Assembly (NCBI RefSeq): GCF_014199525.1
Contig: NZ_JACHNU010000001.1
Coordinates: forward strand, 1,404,182-1,468,181
Length of the DNA stretch: 64,000 bases
Reading direction: 5' to 3'
From: Conexibacter arvalis
Lineage (GTDB): Bacteria; Actinomycetota; Thermoleophilia; Solirubrobacterales; Solirubrobacteraceae
Position numbers and translations under genes: made by a program. Positions 46,559-55,543 of this stretch are shown here, one piece after another. The notes beneath the pieces were generated by a model. The model worked only from the letters and a program-made list of their open reading frames with translations. It was not told where the DNA came from and ran no database searches. The stretch's first letter is position 1. The number at the start of each line of letters is the position of its first letter.

Positions 46559-48163
46559 TCAGATTTCCTCGGCCGCGCTGGGCTCGGGGGCGGCGGCTGC
46601 GGCGGGCAATGCTGGCAGGTCCCCGAGAAGAAGTCGGGTGCCGCGCCTCTGGTCACTCAGCAGTTCGGGGAAATCGGAGTAGAGCCGTCGAAGAGCAGCC
46701 ACGGCGGTTTCGGTGGCGATGCGTCGCATCTTCGCCAACGAGGTGTTGGCTGGGAGCTGCGCGCCGTGCACAACCTTTGAACGGCAGTTGTAGACGGCTC
46801 TGAAGGTTCTGAGGGCGACTGCGCGTCTCGCCGGGTCCGTTTCGAGGAGTAACGCGAGTGCGGCAGTCACCCGGAAGGTGGTCTCGTTCTCGGCCCCGAC
46901 GAGGTTCTCCCACACCATCACGGCGTCGATAAGGCCGTCTTCGGCGTCGTCGCGGGCGAGCGAGCTGAGGAGACGACGTACCGAGATCGCGACTGACTCG
47001 TGGTGGTGCTGGCGGAGACGGCTGGCGAATCTCTCGATGGCGACGATCTCCTCGTCGGTGAGGACGTTCGAGCGCCAGCCGGTCCCGCGTTGGAGCGCGC
47101 TAGGAAACCCGTTGCGCAAACCGAGCGGGTAGAGCGTGATGGGGTAGAGGACCGTTGCCGAGCAGGGCACTTCTCGCTCGGGCGCGACGACGCAAGCGAA
47201 CGCGGCAAGTTCGGCTGCCTGAACGTCCGGATGCTCGTTCCAATGCTCGGGGTTGAACTTCATGCCGCTGCCCGGGGGTTGCACGACGACGAGCCCAACC
47301 TGTCGGGTGCGTTGGAGCATCACGGTCGACCGACCGGCGGTCATGTCGTTGGGGACGGTTGCCTTTTCTCGTGCGTGCGGCGGTCGAAGGATTCCGTACG
47401 TGTTCAGGTCGGCACGCTGATCTTCAGCGAGCCCAACGCCACGAATGACAACGACGACGGGGATGTTTCGCCGTCTCCCCGCAGCGAGATCGCGAAGCTC
47501 GTCGATGTCGTGCGCGACCTGCTCGTAGAGCTCTCCTGGCGTGAGCGTTCCGCCTCTCGCGATGACGCGCTTGGTTGATGTCTCCAGGACCCGTAACGGG
47601 AGTCTCCAGGCGTCGAGCTGTTCCCCGACTCCGTCTAAGGTTTCGACATTCGCGCGGCGACCTGCGTCATCGGTGGGGCGGTCGTCGGAGGGGATGAATC
47701 TCAACTCGTATGCGAGCAGGCTTACCGCGTTCGAGAATGCTGGCGCTGACTCGGCGGCTGTCGCCAGCGCTTCTCTGTGAACCTCGACGTAGAGGCCGGG
47801 CCAGCGCGCGAGAAGGCCCGGATAGAGGTCACGCGCAAGCTCGAACAGCGCCCGCACCAGTTCGTCATCGGTGTCAGGGCACTCATGTGCGAGGCCGGTG
47901 AACCGCTCTCGGGCCGCGACGGCTCGGACGTCCCCGTTGTCATCTCGCGCCACCGCCTGGGCGATGAGATCTCGATGACTGTCGAGAGCAACGTCGCCCG
48001 TCAGCTCGAAGGCATCATGAAGCGCACGTCCTTCATCGTCGCCCAGGGCGAAGGGCTCGTAGGCCAGGACCGAGACAAGAGCAGAGCGTTCGATGCCGAG
48101 CACCCAGGCTGGCAGTTCCCACCCGACACGGCTCCCCAGGACATTGAACACGCGCTCGTCCAT
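46559..48163 (-). CDS. Large protein with C-terminal Apea-type HEPN domain
   Basis: 534 residues, soluble. The N-terminal 400 residues are not recognised. The C-terminal 140 (AIERFASRLRQHHHESVAISVRRLLSSL...LIDAVMVWENLVGAENETTFRVTAALALLLE...RAVYNCRSKVVHGAQL) form an Apea-like HEPN domain with the RSKVVHG catalytic-type R-x4-H motif. HEPN proteins often cleave RNA in abortive infection or toxin systems. Pairs with the SEC-C protein 29 nt downstream. Confidence 0.78.
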   Translation of the reverse strand: MDERVFNVLGSRVGWELPAWVLGIERSALVSVLAYEPFALGDDEGRALHDAFELTGDVALDSHRDLIAQAVARDDNGDVRAVAARERFTGLAHECPDTDDELVRALFELARDLYPGLLARWPGLYVEVHREALATAAESAPAFSNAVSLLAYELRFIPSDDRPTDDAGRRANVETLDGVGEQLDAWRLPLRVLETSTKRVIARGGTLTPGELYEQVAHDIDELRDLAAGRRRNIPVVVVIRGVGLAEDQRADLNTYGILRPPHAREKATVPNDMTAGRSTVMLQRTRQVGLVVVQPPGSGMKFNPEHWNEHPDVQAAELAAFACVVAPEREVPCSATVLYPITLYPLGLRNGFPSALQRGTGWRSNVLTDEEIVAIERFASRLRQHHHESVAISVRRLLSSLARDDAEDGLIDAVMVWENLVGAENETTFRVTAALALLLETDPARRAVALRTFRAVYNCRSKVVHGAQLPANTSLAKMRRIATETAVAALRRLYSDFPELLSDQRRGTRLLLGDLPALPAAAAAPEPSAAEEI

Positions 48164-48733
48164 CGGGGGAGGACCGTAGCGGCATCAGTTTCGCTGGGCG
48201 CCAGCAAAGCGGTATCCCGCGTCAGCGCAGGGAGTCGGCGACGCCGCGCGGACTAAGCCAAGCAGAGGCGTCTGCCGATTCGGCGACCATATGACGACGC
48301 GAAGCCGAGCCGTTCTCGGACCGGTGAGAGCGCCTGCGATCCCCTCCGCCCGTCGTTCGCCCGGTGCAGCGAACAGCACCTGCGGGTCGGCGTCGGCCAG
48401 CTCTGACCGTGCGATCGCCTTACCGTCGGCGCAGGAACAAGATTCCGACTGTTCAGTCAGGAGTTGCGTCGTGTGACTGATGAGGGCTCTCGCCCCTCGC
48501 GGATCTCCTGTGTCATGGTCGTGACGATCCCTGCTGCCAACGATCGCACGCGGTAGCTCGCGTGACCGGCTCGCGCACTGTCATCGAACGCCGCCGCGAG
48601 TGAAAGCGATGGAAGAATTGGCCGGTTGACGGCCGAGACGCGAGGCAACCGGAAGCCCGCAGAGCGGAGGTGATGCGGCGTCGTTTGCAGCAGTTCGTTT
48701 GCTCGCCTGAGAACGACCACGCAGTTCAACAAC
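48164..48733. other. 570-nt region without a recognisable gene
   Basis: Frames on both strands are short and lack family features. It sits just upstream of a methyltransferase C-terminal stub, so it may be where the rest of that methyltransferase gene was deleted. It must also hold the promoter of the HEPN/SEC-C pair (minus strand) and whatever drives the Vsr gene. Confidence 0.4.
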
Positions 48734-49423
48734 GTGACGACGGGCTGTTTCACACACCCCTATTACGACCGGGCGCTCACCGCGCGAGAAGCCGCCCGAC
48801 TTCAGACTTTTCCTGACTGGTACGACTTCGTCGGAAACGCTTCGTCGGTTTGTCGCCAGATCGGCAATGCGGTTCCTCCACTCCTGGCGCATGCCTTGGC
48901 GTCTGCCATCGCCCGCGCAGTACTCGGCGAGTCGGATGCAGAGCGGCTGCACCCGAAACCAAGACCCATTAGGCCCGCGTCAAGGCTTCCGGCCCCGCCC
49001 GCGTTGGACAGCGCGACACAGTTGCGCATGAAGCGGCAAGCAAGACGCGATACGAAGCCCGAGATCCTGTTGCGCCAAGCGCTCACACGTCGAGGGCTGC
49101 GATATCGGATCGATCATTCGCCAGTCCCGGAGGTTCGGTCCAAGGCGGACGTCGTCTTCCAGCGCGCGAGAATCGCCGTGTTCGTCCACGGCTGTTTCTG
49201 GCACGGATGCCCTGAACATTCGCGACCCACGAAGTCGAATACGAAGTGGTGGGCCGACAAAATCGCGGCAAACCGCAGACGCGATGCCGAGACGACTGCG
49301 GCGCTCACAGCCGCGGGGTGGACGGTTGTGCAGGTTTGGGAGCACGAGCAGCCAGAGGACGCCGCGGCACGCCTCGCGGCACTGGTGCAACAAGCTGACG
49401 AAGCTGTCAGCTGCGCGTCGTAG
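48734..49423 (+). CDS. Vsr-type very-short-patch repair endonuclease fused to a C5-methyltransferase stub
   Basis: 229 residues from GTG 48734. Residues 1-65 ([58 protein letters not shown]) are motifs IX-X of a DNA cytosine-5 methyltransferase; the frame is closed by a stop at 48671, so the catalytic part is gone. Residues 98-225 are Vsr: [90 protein letters not shown]. Vsr nicks at T-G mismatches from deaminated 5-methylcytosine. The fused stub is probably a deletion joint. Confidence 0.85.
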   Translation: MTTGCFTHPYYDRALTAREAARLQTFPDWYDFVGNASSVCRQIGNAVPPLLAHALASAIARAVLGESDAERLHPKPRPIRPASRLPAPPALDSATQLRMKRQARRDTKPEILLRQALTRRGLRYRIDHSPVPEVRSKADVVFQRARIAVFVHGCFWHGCPEHSRPTKSNTKWWADKIAANRRRDAETTAALTAAGWTVVQVWEHEQPEDAAARLAALVQQADEAVSCAS

Positions 49424-49644
49424 CTCGTTCGCGCCCGTAGATCGGCTGGGGCGGTCAGCGTCGGCGGGCACGTTGGAGGCTCGGTGTCTCCGGACCACAA
49501 GGATTGCTAGCGTCGGGACGCCGGAACCTCGTTGAGCCGTTGGCACTCACGAACCGAGCCCGTGGCGAGCCCCCCACGCTGCTCACCCTCGAATCTCGAT
49601 GTGGTGGTGCCGAACGTGGGTTTGACCCCCGTCGCTCCCGCGAC
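49424..49644. other. Gene-free stretch before scar A
   Basis: About 220 nt between the Vsr gene and the first recombinase-tail scar, rich in short stop-interrupted frames. No gene, RNA or repeat is seen with confidence. Confidence 0.4.
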
Positions 49645-49710
49645 CTACGGCAACTCGCGGACCTCGACGAACCGGTAGCCACGGTCAGGGATATCCGTCA
49701 AGAACCCGCC
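49645..49710 (-). repeat. Recombinase-tail scar A
   Basis: Minus-strand reading GGFLTDIPDRGYRFVEVREL, then Pro and a TAG stop, nearly the same as the tail at the right island end (scar C). It ends at the partial core CCCGCC. To its right follow a decayed recombinase end, as expected where one element inserted beside an older one. Confidence 0.75.
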
Positions 49711-49742
49711 TCGTAGATGGATCTGCGACCGCACAGCGTCAG

Positions 49743-49875
49743 CTAAGCGCTCTCATCCTGGCCCTGGGCGGACGTGCGGCGAGCGCGCAGCGTCTCGATC
49801 ATCGTCAGGTCGGACTTGTCGTAGTCGACGTTCACGTCGAAGGCTCTCCAAGATCTCGGCAAGCGTCTCGGACTG
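49743..49875 (-). pseudogene. Decayed recombinase 3' end (second element)
   Basis: Minus-strand frames give ETLAEILE, a one-base shift, then AFDVNVDYDKSDLTMIETLRA, matching AEIFEAFDVNVAYDKPNRTLTL of the intact recombinase. DNA similarity to 42690-42776 is obvious. The rest of that gene is absent; the frame ends at TAG 49743-49745. It marks the left end of an older insertion. Confidence 0.75.
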
Positions 49876-49915
49876 GCGGCGCGTCCGTCTCCCGTCTGCA
49901 GATAGCGTCCCTTGG

Positions 49916-51298
49916 GTGGTCAACACCCATGAATATCGGGGGCGTTGGTGGGTGCCTAGCGACGAAGCCAACCAGGTGGCTGGGACGCTCACGATTGCCA
50001 AGGGTGAGGCATCTCTGGAGCTGATCGGGCATTTCGGTCACCAGCTGCTTTCCGAGACCGAACAGCAGAAGGTCTACTCGTTCGACTTGGCCGAGCACCC
50101 ACGCCTCGTGGGACTGACCACGAGTGGGAAGCCGGTCACGCTTGAGGGCCATCAGGCTGCTGCCTACACAGAGAGCTGGCCGGGGGTCCCGACCGCCACC
50201 TACAGATGGAAAGTCGCGCTCATTGGCAAGAAGTTCGTCGATGCGGAAGAGATCGGCTTTGACGAGATCGCTCTCCAGGTCAGCGATCTCAATAGCTGGA
50301 CTCAGATGTCGGGCTTCAAGACTCAGCTCGGTATGGAGAAGCACGAGAAGGGCTACACAGTCCCCGCCAGCGTCGAGGTCCGCTACGAAGTGCCCGACGA
50401 CATCGAGATCCCGTTGGCTCGCGGAGAGAGAGCTTTCATACGGTTCAGGGCGACAAGTCAGGGCCTCGGCGCACGAACGGACGCTATCGCGCTCACGCAG
50501 CAAGCATCGCTCCACCTTCGGTTTCGTCGGCGCGCGAGCCTGAGAGAGGTCTTCACCCGCGTCGCCGAGTTGCGCAACTTCTTCACGTTTGCCGCCGGTC
50601 GTCCTAGCACCATCCTTGCCGTCACGGGGTTCCAAGACGACTTCGTACGCGCCCAGGCAGACGAGCCAATCCCTATCGAGATCTTGTGGGGCATCCCGCA
50701 CAATCCCGATCCTCCCTCCAAGCGTCGCGATCCATCGGAGATGCTCTTTCCGCTCGCCGAGGCGACCCCGGACATCTCGACCGTGATGAGAAAGTGGTTC
50801 GCACGACAGGCCCGCCTCGAGCCGGTCTTCAACCTCTTCTTCGGGACCCTTCACCACCCCGATCTCTACTTGGAAGTGCGCTTCTTGTCCTACGCACAAG
50901 CGGTTGAGACATACGACTTCCGGCGTCGACGCCAGCCTGGGAACAAGACGCTGGCTGAACGCGTGCGCGACGTTCTCGATCAGTGCCGGACGGTCTCAGC
51001 GCAGATCGTCGGCTCGACATCCGCTGACCAAAAGGCGTTCATCGCCGCCTTCAAGGACGCTCGGAACTACTACACCCACTACAACCCCAAGCTCGAAAGG
51101 CGAGCAGCCCGCGGCGCTGCGCTTGTTCTGCTCACGATCCAACTCCAGGCCATCATCGAGATGTCGCTGCTCCGGCAGCTTGGCTTCCGCGCCCGATCGA
51201 TCGACGCCATCCTTGCGCGCGTGCGCCGGTACGAGAAGATCGAACAGTTCAGACAGATCCTCGCCGAGGCGCAGGCGCCCCAGCGTCGCTCGATCTAG
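49916..51298 (+). CDS. ApeA-like HEPN anti-phage protein
   Basis: 460 residues from GTG 49916. N-terminal domain starts VNTHEYRGRWWVPSDEANQVAGTLTIAKGEASLELIGHF, the pattern of the ApeA N-terminal domain. C-terminal HEPN region holds FKDARNYYTHYNPK with the R-x4-H motif (about residues 383-388) and a final helix pair (LQAIIEMSLLRQLGFRA). ApeA is a single-gene abortive-infection type defence protein in published defence screens; activity here is inferred from layout. Base composition is less GC-rich than host genes. Directly follows the decayed recombinase end. Confidence 0.82.
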   Translation: MVNTHEYRGRWWVPSDEANQVAGTLTIAKGEASLELIGHFGHQLLSETEQQKVYSFDLAEHPRLVGLTTSGKPVTLEGHQAAAYTESWPGVPTATYRWKVALIGKKFVDAEEIGFDEIALQVSDLNSWTQMSGFKTQLGMEKHEKGYTVPASVEVRYEVPDDIEIPLARGERAFIRFRATSQGLGARTDAIALTQQASLHLRFRRRASLREVFTRVAELRNFFTFAAGRPSTILAVTGFQDDFVRAQADEPIPIEILWGIPHNPDPPSKRRDPSEMLFPLAEATPDISTVMRKWFARQARLEPVFNLFFGTLHHPDLYLEVRFLSYAQAVETYDFRRRRQPGNKTLAERVRDVLDQCRTVSAQIVGSTSADQKAFIAAFKDARNYYTHYNPKLERRAARGAALVLLTIQLQAIIEMSLLRQLGFRARSIDAILARVRRYEKIEQFRQILAEAQAPQRRSI

Positions 51299-51310
51299 GT
51301 CACGCTGCCG

Positions 51311-52771
51311 TCAGGATGTGGTGACCTCCTCCTCGAAGTGCTCAAGGAGTTCGGTCGCCAAGGCGAGGACGAGTGGGTCATCGGCGTGTCGGGGGATACC
51401 TTGCAAGATCGCCTTGGAGAGGTCTCGGAGAGGGTCTCGCTGCCATGAGGCCAGCCACGGATCGCCCGCAGGCTGGAGGCGTTCGAGGCCGTTGGGTCTT
51501 GGCAGGCGATCGAGCCGTTCTTCAGTCTGGACTGCAACGCGCTCGACCTGCTCGGCCGTCCACGGCTTGATCTGGGCCTGGATGATCCGTGGGCTGAGGA
51601 GCGCGACGCGCTTGTACTGGTCTGCGGACGTGATCCCGATCTCCCCATCGCGGCGCAGCCATTCCTCGACTTCAAGCGCTCGGACGAGTTCGGCAGCTTG
51701 GGCGTCGAGTTGGGGCTTGGCGATCGCCGCAAAGCGCCATCCGAACTGCCCCAAGGCTCGCTGAAGGCGATAGGAGGCTGCGAGCAACCGGTCGTCCACG
51801 AACGCAGTGGCGTGATGATGAGCCGCTCGTCGCGCCTCAGCTATGCAGTGTTCAGCGCATCCGTCGGTCTGGGAAAGCAGAACGGCGGCTCCCATGCGCA
51901 CGGCGCGCAGACCGAACCACATGCGTGTCTCGTTCTCGCCAGTCGGCGTAGTAGCTCGCTCGATCTGGTCGAACTCGCGCACGCGCACAATCGGCGCCGT
52001 GCGGCGGACGATCTCTGCGGTGTCCTCGATGTTGCGCCAACTGGCGACTGGAGCTGGCCCGTCGAGATGCTGTGCCTGGCGCCACATACCGGCCTTCTCT
52101 GTCGCGGCACGCCCTGCGTTGTGAATACGCTCGCGGGCCTCGTTTCGAATTTGGCGCCGGCGCTCGACTACGGCCGGTCGGACCTCCTCGACCATCGACT
52201 TGACCTCGGCGACCGTCTGATTCAGCGCTTCGAGGTCAACCTGCGCCTCAAGCGCATTGCGCAGGTGACCGAGATGCAACTGCCGGCCGCGCTCGGCAAC
52301 GCGTGGTGCGCCCAGCCAAGAGAAGACCTCGTCAAAGCGCTCAGCAAGTTGCGACTTTTGCACGTCGAGCACCGGCGTCGTCCACTCGGGGGTCGTCACA
52401 TCGAACATGCCGAGTCGCGTGCCGTCACACAAGACGATGAGCGGGACTGCGATCCGCGGGTCGGTCGCGTAAGACCATGCTTGGCCGAGATGTTCGTCCG
52501 CGAACAGATTTTCTTGCGGCCGTTTGGCCTCGATGATCCACAGTCGTCGGTTGAAGACCGTCGGGACGAAGTCGATTCTGTGCCGCGAGGAGCCGAGCAT
52601 TCGGACCGGTGGGTCCAAGATCAGCTGGGTCTCGCGCAGAATGCGATGGCGAGTTCCGAGCCCGTAGCCGAGAAGACGCAGCAGCGGCTCGATCCAATCG
52701 CCTCGAATCTCTTCCTCGTTGCGGCCTGAAAAGTTGTAATCGGCGAGGAGCTGTAGATCAGAAGGAGCCAC
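51311..52771 (-). CDS. Stand-alone HsdR_N/PD-(D/E)xK nuclease-like protein
   Basis: 486 residues. Residues 1-165 resemble the type I restriction HsdR N-terminal nuclease domain: YNFSGRNEEEIRGDWIEPLLRLLGYG, HRIDFVPTVFNRRLWIIEAKRP with Asp67, Glu81 and Lys83, and GQAWSYATDPRIAVPLIVLCDG. No helicase follows. Residues 175-260 form a coiled coil; the rest is helical and unrecognised. Convergent with the ApeA-like gene, 12 nt apart. A defence or DNA-processing role is inferred. Confidence 0.78.
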   Translation of the reverse strand: MAPSDLQLLADYNFSGRNEEEIRGDWIEPLLRLLGYGLGTRHRILRETQLILDPPVRMLGSSRHRIDFVPTVFNRRLWIIEAKRPQENLFADEHLGQAWSYATDPRIAVPLIVLCDGTRLGMFDVTTPEWTTPVLDVQKSQLAERFDEVFSWLGAPRVAERGRQLHLGHLRNALEAQVDLEALNQTVAEVKSMVEEVRPAVVERRRQIRNEARERIHNAGRAATEKAGMWRQAQHLDGPAPVASWRNIEDTAEIVRRTAPIVRVREFDQIERATTPTGENETRMWFGLRAVRMGAAVLLSQTDGCAEHCIAEARRAAHHHATAFVDDRLLAASYRLQRALGQFGWRFAAIAKPQLDAQAAELVRALEVEEWLRRDGEIGITSADQYKRVALLSPRIIQAQIKPWTAEQVERVAVQTEERLDRLPRPNGLERLQPAGDPWLASWQRDPLRDLSKAILQGIPRHADDPLVLALATELLEHFEEEVTTS

Positions 52772-53080
52772 GGCGGGATGGTACGTCAGGCGGACGACCA
52801 GACTCCAGGGAGCCGCACCGGTCGTGATCGGTCCGCGGCCATAGGGCGCTTGAATCTCGGTCCGAGGTGGAAAGTGGAGTCTTGGAGTCCTGCTCCGTTC
52901 GCGAGCTCAGGGCAGTTCGATTGCTTCCACGAACCGGTAGCCGGTCGCGGGATGGTGTTCAGAACCCGCCCTGTAGATGCGCCTGCGACGTCAGACGACT
53001 CGTGGTAGTTGGCGTGGAGAGAGGCCGGCACAGTGGTCTGTCCGCGAGCCGGCGCGCCTGACTGCGCCGGACGGCAACCT
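52772..53080. other. Intergenic region holding scar B
   Basis: About 310 nt between divergent genes. It contains the second recombinase-tail scar. The sequence right of scar B (GTAGATG...CTGCGAC) resembles that right of scar A, so the two junctions share a common ancestor. Confidence 0.5.
52907..52970 (-). repeat. Recombinase-tail scar B
   Basis: Minus strand reads RAGSEHHPATGYRFVEAIEL, then Pro and a TGA stop. It aligns with scars A and C across the block ACCGGTTCGT and the CCCGCC core, but is two bases shorter in the middle, so it comes from a related, not identical, element. Confidence 0.6.
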
Positions 53081-53967
53081 ATGGACATGATTGATCCACA
53101 TGCGGAGGACGATGCCACGCGGACGTTGGGCGAGCAGCAACTCCGCAACGCCCGAAGCGATGCTCGTCTCGGCCATGGACGCGAGGCGATCGTCGCCGAC
53201 TGGTGGGGAGCGGTCGAGGCCGCCGAGCGAACCCGAACGACCGCGATCAACAGCATCTACGAGATGGCGCAGACTTCTTTGGACAGACCCGATGACTCAC
53301 CGGGTTCCGAGTCTTATGCCAGGTGGGAGCGTGCCGAGCTCGCGCGGTTCGATTTGGCGGCCGACAACGTCGAGTTGAATGCCATGACCCTGATCGCCCT
53401 GCTGAGCGCGCTCGATGCACTCGTGGAGGCGATCGTTCCCAGCGCACGCGAGGCTATTGTGCGCATGCATTTCGCTGAGCGCGTCAGAGTCGTAAAGAGG
53501 AGCAGCCGGAGCTGTTCACTCGCGTCAACGACGAGATGCACCAGGCGATGGCCGACGCATTCGTGAAGGTGATGATCGAGCAACTGCCCAAGAAGGCCCG
53601 GCAACCGCGCCCTGCCGGGGCTGGCTCTCAGCGGTGGGAAGAGGCGCTTCGGCACATCCGTCTTCATGCTCCCGACGCCCGTCCGATCCCCGATGATCTC
53701 GATGAGGCGCTGTGCGAGGCCGTGATGATCCGGAACGCTCTGGTGCATCGCGCGGGGCGAATCAGCGAAGACGACCTGACGACGGCGCCAAGCCTGCGCG
53801 TTCGCTACGAGGATGGGCAACTGATCCGTGTTACGCGACTGGACTTCAGAGCCTATTCCGCGGCCATCGTGGCCTACGGATCCGAGGTGATCTACCGCCT
53901 GATGGGGTCGCTCGCCACGCCCGTAGACCTGTCGGCCTGGAGAGGCTACGCCGCCCTCAACACCTGA
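53081..53967 (+). pseudogene. HEPN-domain protein, frameshifted
   Basis: Frame 1 runs from ATG 53081 (MDMIDPHAEDDATRTLGEQQ) to about 53490; the continuation lies in the -1 frame (RKEEQPELFTRVNDEMHQAMADAFVKVM...). The second part holds AVMIRNALVHRAGRISEDDL, an R-x4-H HEPN motif, and ends at 53967. Joined length about 295 residues. One indel near 53485-53495 explains the break; a sequencing error is possible. The protein would be another defence-type HEPN member. Confidence 0.65.
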
Positions 53968-54048
53968 GCGAGAGAGCCTCAAACAGAGCCTCCACGTAAT
54001 GGGAAATCCGACCGTCCGGGCAAGCGATCCCAGTGTCGATTGCCCGAT

Positions 54049-55281
54049 CTACCATCCACGTCCGTCGCGTTCATCTTGGAGTCCGACGACGAGGGACGTC
54101 TGCTGAGTTGGGTCGGAGCGTAGGGCGCGATCCTCGAGCCAGTCGCACCAAGCCTCGATTCGGGTGCGCTCGGCGGACTCCAGGTCGGGGATCCTCCTAC
54201 GGAGGGCAGCGGCGTATTTGACCAGTTCCTGAGATTGGCGCCAGGCAGCGATTTCCGCCGTCGCCCGAGCGAGGCGTGCCTCCTCAATACGGGCCATACG
54301 TGCGCGTTCCACGCGAATCCGTTCCTGTCGCTCCCATTCCTCGCGCTGTCGGCGCGCATGCTCGGCTGCGAGGTCATCGGCGATGACGCGTTGTTCCAAT
54401 ACCTGGAAGATCTGATCCAACGCGTCGTTGAGCGAGCGGGGGCTATCTGTCCACATCGCTCGGCCGCCGCCATAGCCGGTTGGCAGCACGAGGCGAAGTC
54501 TGCCCGTGGCCTTCTTGCGCTTGTGCTGGACTGGGGGCATCTCGTGGGCGCGACGCTCCCTGTCCCACGTGTACTCGTTGCGCCAAGCGTCGATTTCCTG
54601 CTGCGTGAAGGGAAGGGTTTCGGTCTCTTCGTGGACTTCGATGGGGTACCGGTGCTCACCGACCACGATGGCGATGCCCGGGTGCGACCCGTGCCCCTCC
54701 TTTGTGTAGGGCTGGACGTTCCAGCCACGTCGAACGGCGCCTGCGGTAAGGCTATGCGCGAGCAACAGCGCTCGTTGAAGCCGATCGCGAGTGACGAACA
54801 TCCGGACGAGGCCGGAACCGTTGATGGCGAGCCGGCCGTCTGGACCGGGCCGCCGGCCGCGCGCTGCTTCTCTGGTGGCACGGATTAGACGGTGCGCCCC
54901 ACGGAGGTCGGCAGCAATCGGGTCGGTGCGAGCCGGCGCATCAGCAAGCGTGCCCTCAGTCTCGTCTGCCTCGACTGGAGGCTGCGCGTGAGAGGGCTGG
55001 GGCGGGTGGTTGGCGGCTCTCGTGGTCGGGAGTTCTGCTGGCCCGGTCGGAGCCGCTTCCGGTGCGCTGTGCTGACACGGCGGAGATCCGAGGATTGCGC
55101 GCCCGGCAGGCGTGATGGTGGCGCGCCACGTACGTCCCCGGCCCGAGATTCGGACGAAGCCGCGGCTTCGGAGTGCGGCGGCCGAGATGCGATGCGTCGA
55201 CCCCTGCATGTGCCCTTCTGGACAGCCGTCGGCCACCCATCTAAGGACCTCGAGTTGGGCTGCGTTCAGCGACTGGTCCAT
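54049..55281 (-). CDS. Hypothetical protein with winged-helix start and coiled-coil tail
   Basis: 410 residues. The first 65 (SLNAAQLEVLRWVADGCPEGHMQGSTHRISAAALRSRGFVRISGRGRTWRATITPAGRAIL) look like a winged helix. A Pro/Ala linker follows, then a conserved central domain (GSGLVRMFVTRDRLQRALLLAHSLTAGAVRRGWNVQPY...IAIVVGEHRYPIEVHEETETLPFT) and a charged coiled coil (about 300-370). I have no family name. Its C-terminal arrangement fits island-borne proteins of actinobacteria. Ends 82 nt from the convergent HEPN remnant. Confidence 0.7.
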   Translation of the reverse strand: MDQSLNAAQLEVLRWVADGCPEGHMQGSTHRISAAALRSRGFVRISGRGRTWRATITPAGRAILGSPPCQHSAPEAAPTGPAELPTTRAANHPPQPSHAQPPVEADETEGTLADAPARTDPIAADLRGAHRLIRATREAARGRRPGPDGRLAINGSGLVRMFVTRDRLQRALLLAHSLTAGAVRRGWNVQPYTKEGHGSHPGIAIVVGEHRYPIEVHEETETLPFTQQEIDAWRNEYTWDRERRAHEMPPVQHKRKKATGRLRLVLPTGYGGGRAMWTDSPRSLNDALDQIFQVLEQRVIADDLAAEHARRQREEWERQERIRVERARMARIEEARLARATAEIAAWRQSQELVKYAAALRRRIPDLESAERTRIEAWCDWLEDRALRSDPTQQTSLVVGLQDERDGRGW

Positions 55282-55309
55282 CCGAACGCGTGCGCAGCGC
55301 GATGCGCGG

Positions 55310-55543
55310 TCAGGCGCTGCGCAACAGCGAGCTGATGACCTCGGCGGGGCGCTGTCTGCGGCGCGCGGCGAGCTGTTGCAGGCGCTCCGCGTCTTCGCCC
55401 TCGACGCCCACGACGATGGTCAGCTTGGCGTCGGGGTCGCCAGGGTGTGCTTCGACGTAGCGCGGATCGATCGCGTCGAGGTCGGCGTCGAAGTCGCCGG
55501 GCTGCGGGTCGGGGTCTGTCCAGGGATCGCGCGCCATGTTCAC
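55310..55543 (-). CDS. Antitoxin-like protein
   Basis: 77 residues, acidic N-terminus (DPWTDPDPQPGDFDADLDAIDPRYVEAHPGDPDAK) and a C-terminal ribbon-helix-helix-like stretch (TIVVGVEGEDAERLQQLAARRRQRPAEVISSLLRSA). Overlaps the preceding small gene by 4 nt (ATGA), the usual layout of a toxin-antitoxin pair. Function inferred from size and arrangement. Confidence 0.65.
   Translation of the reverse strand: MNMARDPWTDPDPQPGDFDADLDAIDPRYVEAHPGDPDAKLTIVVGVEGEDAERLQQLAARRRQRPAEVISSLLRSA

Noticed and set aside
49605-49660. tRNA-like segment with GGGTTTGACCC
   Set aside because: No acceptor or anticodon stem can be drawn around it.
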